This document shows, in pieces, positions 8,870-11,680 of a DNA stretch of 11,680 nt. The notes under the pieces were generated by a model, which worked only from the letters and a program-made list of their open reading frames with translations, was not told where the DNA came from and searched no databases. The stretch lies in the NCBI GenBank assembly GCA_022497145.1, contig MU386113.1, forward strand, positions 1 to 11,680, read 5' to 3'. The stretch is from Rostrohypoxylon terebratum. Lineage: Eukaryota > Ascomycota > Sordariomycetes > Xylariales > Hypoxylaceae. Within the stretch, counting starts at the first letter, position 1; every line of letters begins with the position of its first letter. A program made the position numbers and the translations under genes.

Positions 8870-9006
8870 GTAAATTATCATTGATCTGTAATTCCTTTCC
8901 ACGTCATATCTCTCCACCTGCTCCTCACCCAATTTCCTTTCTTTACTACACATCTACCTCTTCTCAGCGCTTTTGATGCGTTTGGAGACTAACACTGCCT
9001 TTTTAG
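8870..9006 (+). other. Candidate 5'-UTR intron of the F-box-like gene (137 nt)
   Basis: The 3' end is strong: ACTAAC at 8988-8993, then a short pyrimidine stretch and TTTTTAG ending 9006. The best donor upstream is GG|GTAAAT at 8870. The donor choice is uncertain; GTCAGT at 8693 is an alternative. With the 8870 donor, removal would delete the ATG at 8976 (frame of 14 codons, stop at 9018-9020), leaving an ATG-free leader right up to 9279 from 8870 onwards. Confidence 0.4.
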
Positions 9007-9020
9007 GTCGGATCAAGTAA
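8976..9020 (+). other. Upstream ORF of 14 codons spanning the candidate acceptor
   Basis: ATG at 8976 opens MRLETNTAFLGRIK and stops with TAA at 9018-9020, 258 nt before the main ATG. It straddles the candidate acceptor at 9006. It would therefore exist only in unspliced leader RNA, which could make splicing a switch for translation. This is inference from sequence alone. Confidence 0.3.
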
Positions 9021-9278
9021 TATTGTCTTTTTTCCCTTCTGGCCTTTCCGGGACGCCTACCTCATCAAGACATTCTTTCGATTGCGACTGAATCCTGAAT
9101 TCCTGAACCCAGTCCCTATAACCATACGCCTGGCCGTCATCCCGACCCTTCTGTCAATCGCCAGTCGTCAGTCACCTCAGCGGCAGTTACTACTATCTAG
9201 CCTGCTAGTCAGCACTACCAGCCAACTTTCAAGACTCACCGAATATTGAAATTTGATACAGCAATCCCATCATAAATC

Positions 9279-10664
9279 ATGGCTCATCCTCACCACATGT
9301 TCGCCAACATAAACAACACCACTCCAGCGGTTAACCTGCCAATCCAGCTCGCTGGAACCGTTCCGCCTCCTGTGCCTAGCCAACCTTTGACCAATCCTAG
9401 TTCACTCATTCTAGCACACCTCGGCTCTAGCGGTCCGCGGTACTTGCCAACGCAGCCTCATCAGATCCCCAACCCTTACATCAGCACTGCAACTGCCAAT
9501 GATGTTGTGGTCTGTGTTGTGTGTGGTAATATATGCAGACCCAATGTAAGTCATCTAAAAATTCTCACCATTCCCAATTCTAAGAATATTTTACTGACCC
9601 TATCTACTTCATAGGTCCGTACTGCCATCGATGCAAGCCCCCGGATTCATTACCACTGGACAGAGCCTGTCTTGATCAAGGCCAAACCAGGCTTTTTTGA
9701 ATGGTGCAAAGAGCCCTTTACCTCTGGAGCCTATCGTCGTAATGACATTGGTCACTTCAATATCATCCACGTTGAGCAATTCATTGGCGGATCAGCTGGC
9801 TTTTTCAACCGCAGTAGAGGCCAAATGGCGATCAACTCATTGGACGAGGAGATGTATCTCCCAATCCACATGCCATGTCTAGAACTGGCGCTTGCGTTTT
9901 GTCGTTACCAATCGAGATTCGATATCAACTTCAGAGACAATACCCACAAGAAGGGTCTAGGTGAGCCGTCAAGTCTTGCCCACCTGTACGAGATTTGGAC
10001 GAAGCGCGCATGGATGACGGAAGCACCATACCGCGGTCTGCTCAGAGTTCCCATCTTGGACCCTCGTCGTTATCTCGGTGCCTACACTTGCCGAGACCTA
10101 ATCGGGTTTTCCCGTGCTCGTAACAGTGAAGAATGGCAGCGTGTGATCCAGCTCCAAGAGTCAGACCCCTCTGCTGATCCTTTTGCAACAGCTCGTGCCG
10201 TCATGGCTAGAGCGGAAAAGCTTAAGGTCAGCGACTTGGACGATAGTAAGGTTCCTGACGAACTTATCGAACTAAGAGCACGTCTTACTACAATGCCTCC
10301 CGAGATTCGTAACCTGGTCGAGGATGCTATGGAACCTTTCGATGATCTCAGCATTATGGAGTTCACGTGCACGCGCGTGTATTGTCCGGAATGGTGGAGA
10401 GACAAGCTCATCCAGGGACACTTGATTCCATGGCTACATGATCTCACCATTGACAGCATTCAGGCGGCTTTGCGTGAGAAACATGGCGCAGATCTAAATA
10501 TCGATCTGGTAGACTGGGAAAAGCTTTGCCGACTATTGGCTCAGCCCAACCCGTTTGATACTGATACCGGCGTTCTTCGATGTCCTCGTCTTCACAACAG
10601 ACGCCGCATCTGGAAACTTCTCAGCGGTTCTCGTCTTGGACACGTTATGATTAGAAACTCTTAA
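9279..10664 (+). CDS. F-box-like fungal protein with N-terminal Cys cluster (two exons, 438 aa)
   Basis: I cannot name this protein. Exons are 9279-9545 and 9615-10664, joined in phase 0. Residues 1-75 are Pro/Asn/Thr rich and probably disordered. A CVVCGNIC cluster (Cys79, 82, 86) looks like half of a zinc knuckle. Residues 168-220 (YLPIHMPCLELALAFCRYQ, then SSLAHLYEIWTKRA) resemble the middle part of a family of Pezizomycotina F-box proteins that start with a CxxCG motif. A segment at about 314-366 (MPPEIRNLVEDAMEPFDDL, then CPEWWRDKLIQGHLIPWL) has the LPPEI...L...W pattern of a degenerate F-box followed by a W-rich helix. If so, it could recruit substrates to an SCF ubiquitin ligase through Skp1. 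No signal peptide or membrane span is present. The start has ATGG context and follows a 272-nt ATG-free leader. Family-level identity is from pattern memory, so function is tentative. Confidence 0.8.
9546..9614 (+). other. Coding intron of the F-box-like gene (69 nt)
   Basis: Donor GTAAGT at 9546, branch CTGAC at 9594-9598, acceptor CATAG ending 9614. The join gives CRPN|VRTAID in phase 0, directly after the Cys cluster. The length is 23 codons exactly and the only in-frame stop is the TAG of the acceptor itself, so retention would end the protein at 111 residues. Confidence 0.93.
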
Positions 10665-10688
10665 TTACAACGTTCCGGTCGTGGAATG

Positions 10689-10745
10689 GTGAGTACTACC
10701 GACAAACCCCATGAATCAAGACTTTTACTAACGAGACTTCCATAG
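10689..10745 (+). other. Candidate 3'-UTR intron (57 nt) just after the F-box-like stop
   Basis: Donor GTGAGT at 10689, branch TACTAAC at 10726-10732, acceptor CCATAG ending 10745. All three signals match those of the coding introns here. The intron starts 24 nt after the TAA stop. Splicing would place TAG directly after eight further in-frame codons (TTA to ATG, 10665-10688), so a second in-frame stop follows. At 24 nt from the stop it falls inside the roughly 50-nt window that normally escapes exon-junction-dependent decay. Confidence 0.6.
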
Positions 10746-11680
10746 TAGGGTTCCTTGATAACCTCTTACGAACTATACCACGCATACTTCCACGATACCC
10801 CGAAGAAACGCATCGATGTCCCACTCACAATGGCGATTTTTCCAAACCTAACTCACCAACTCTCTGTTTGGGGTAACATAGCCATGGGATAGCATCACAA
10901 AAAAGTGTCCTTATACTTTTCGTACGGCGAAAAATGGAAAACATATTTCCCGCATTCTATGGCAATCAAGCAACAACAATCACACTCCGAGTGCCGGTGC
11001 ATCGTGCTACGACTTATCACGTCTTACGAATCGCATCTCATGACGTTCCGAGTCTGATTTAAAACGCGAATCTCCGAGTTGGAAATCAAGAGATGAGGGC
11101 CGCATGGACGTGGCAACGAGAAGTCCATCGACAAACCTTTCCCTTTTTTCGTCTCCGACACCCACAGAGGATTCTGGCGGTATTTACCGGGTAATCATGC
11201 CCGTTTGGCTTGATCTGGCTACAGCCTCTGTTGGCTTTTCGTTTTTCTTTTATCCATTTCCCCCATTTCCCTTTTCCTTCGTCACTTCACCGAATTGGTT
11301 TTTCCACGTTGATTTACCAAAACGTGCCTGTCTATATGACTGGAATACCCGCATAAAAGATGGGTATTTACAGATATTGCCAATTCTATTTTATAACCTG
11401 CAATCTTGTCGGTCAAACTGATGCCGATATGGCTCTAGTGAAATGTGATTCTCGCTGAGTGTATAGGGTTCCGTAGCGTCTTGGTCAGTTTATAACAGAG
11501 ATATATTCATTCATGAGTAGGTCCTGCCAGACTTTCATAGCTTGGGCATAGTAAATCTTAAAGAGCATTATGCCTTACGTTAACCTTAACTGTTACGAAC
11601 CCGTCTACTACTTCTGCCTAACTGACTTCGTAGAGCGGATACGTACCCTGGGGTACTTGGTTTTAAGGTAACAATACTGT
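10746..11680. other. F-box-like gene 3' flank and intergenic DNA, no gene
   Basis: No credible gene is seen. A frame at 11104-11421 (plus) is driven by a pyrimidine tract (about 11237-11290) that translates into Phe/Pro runs, and it shows no domain or splice support. A palindrome GTACCC-TG-GGGTAC lies at 11643-11656 near the window edge. The stretch presumably holds the 3' UTR and the start of the next regulatory region. Confidence 0.55.
11643..11656. repeat. Palindrome GTACCC-TG-GGGTAC
   Basis: Perfect 6-bp arms surround a 2-base centre. It resembles the TACC/GGTA word family elsewhere in the window and may belong to the next intergenic region. Confidence 0.4.

Larger units (their letters stand above)
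8250..9278 (+). promoter_or_regulatory. Pyrimidine-rich promoter and leader of the F-box-like gene
   Basis: The plus strand is strongly C+T rich over about 1 kb, which is typical of promoters and leaders of well-expressed or regulated filamentous-fungal genes. ATGs at 8322, 8384, 8810 and 8976 open short frames. By contrast, 9007-9278 contains no ATG at all, as expected for a translated leader scanned to the main start at 9279. No clear TATA box is seen. Where transcription begins cannot be read from sequence. Confidence 0.55.

Noticed and set aside
10082..10459. Antisense 125-codon Ser-rich frame in the F-box-like gene
   Set aside because: It is a shadow of the coding strand with no motif of its own.
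11104..11421. 105-codon plus-strand frame near the right end
   Set aside because: A pyrimidine tract produces the FFFYPFPPFPFSF run. There is no domain, no splice support and no conserved start context.

Overview
The window looks like nuclear DNA of a filamentous ascomycete (Pezizomycotina; a Sordariomycete-like genome is my guess, not proven). The evidence is three spliced protein genes with short introns (51-91 nt) that carry fungal GTRNGT donors and CTRAC branch sites. Long pyrimidine-rich leaders and intergenic stretches dotted with TACCTA/TAGGTA palindromes fit the same picture. I see no transposon, rRNA, tRNA, CRISPR array or bacterial-type operon.

Layout. 1-481: 3' flank, no gene. 482-2144 (minus): a two-exon UPF0183/PHAF1-family gene of 523 aa, related to the metazoan autophagy factor PHAF1 (C16orf70). 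2145-3168: a 1,024-bp divergent promoter with GATA-type sites, two adjacent inverted repeats, an MCB-like ACGCGT box and short upstream ORFs. 3169-6853 (plus): a three-exon gene for a complete kinesin-5 (BimC/Cut7/Eg5 class), 1193 aa, with motor, stalk and a CDK-type BimC box. 6854-9278: 2.4 kb with no credible gene; it holds the kinesin 3' flank, a cluster of TACCTA-type palindromes (about 7380-8245), and a pyrimidine-rich promoter/leader with a candidate 5'-UTR intron. 9279-10664 (plus): a two-exon gene for a 438-aa F-box-like fungal protein with an N-terminal cysteine cluster, followed by a well-formed candidate intron just after its stop codon. 10746-11680: 3' flank and intergenic DNA.

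The genes do not form an obvious pathway. The kinesin-5 is the essential spindle-bipolarity motor. The PHAF1-like protein is probably membrane/autophagy linked. The F-box-like protein may be a ubiquitin-ligase adaptor but is uncharacterised. The only clear functional coupling is the head-to-head promoter shared by the first two. The less ordinary observations are the GATA/inverted-repeat cluster in that promoter, the palindrome cluster at 7.4-8.2 kb, and the 3'-UTR intron of the F-box-like gene, which is followed by a second in-frame stop. I found no clear novel multi-gene system.
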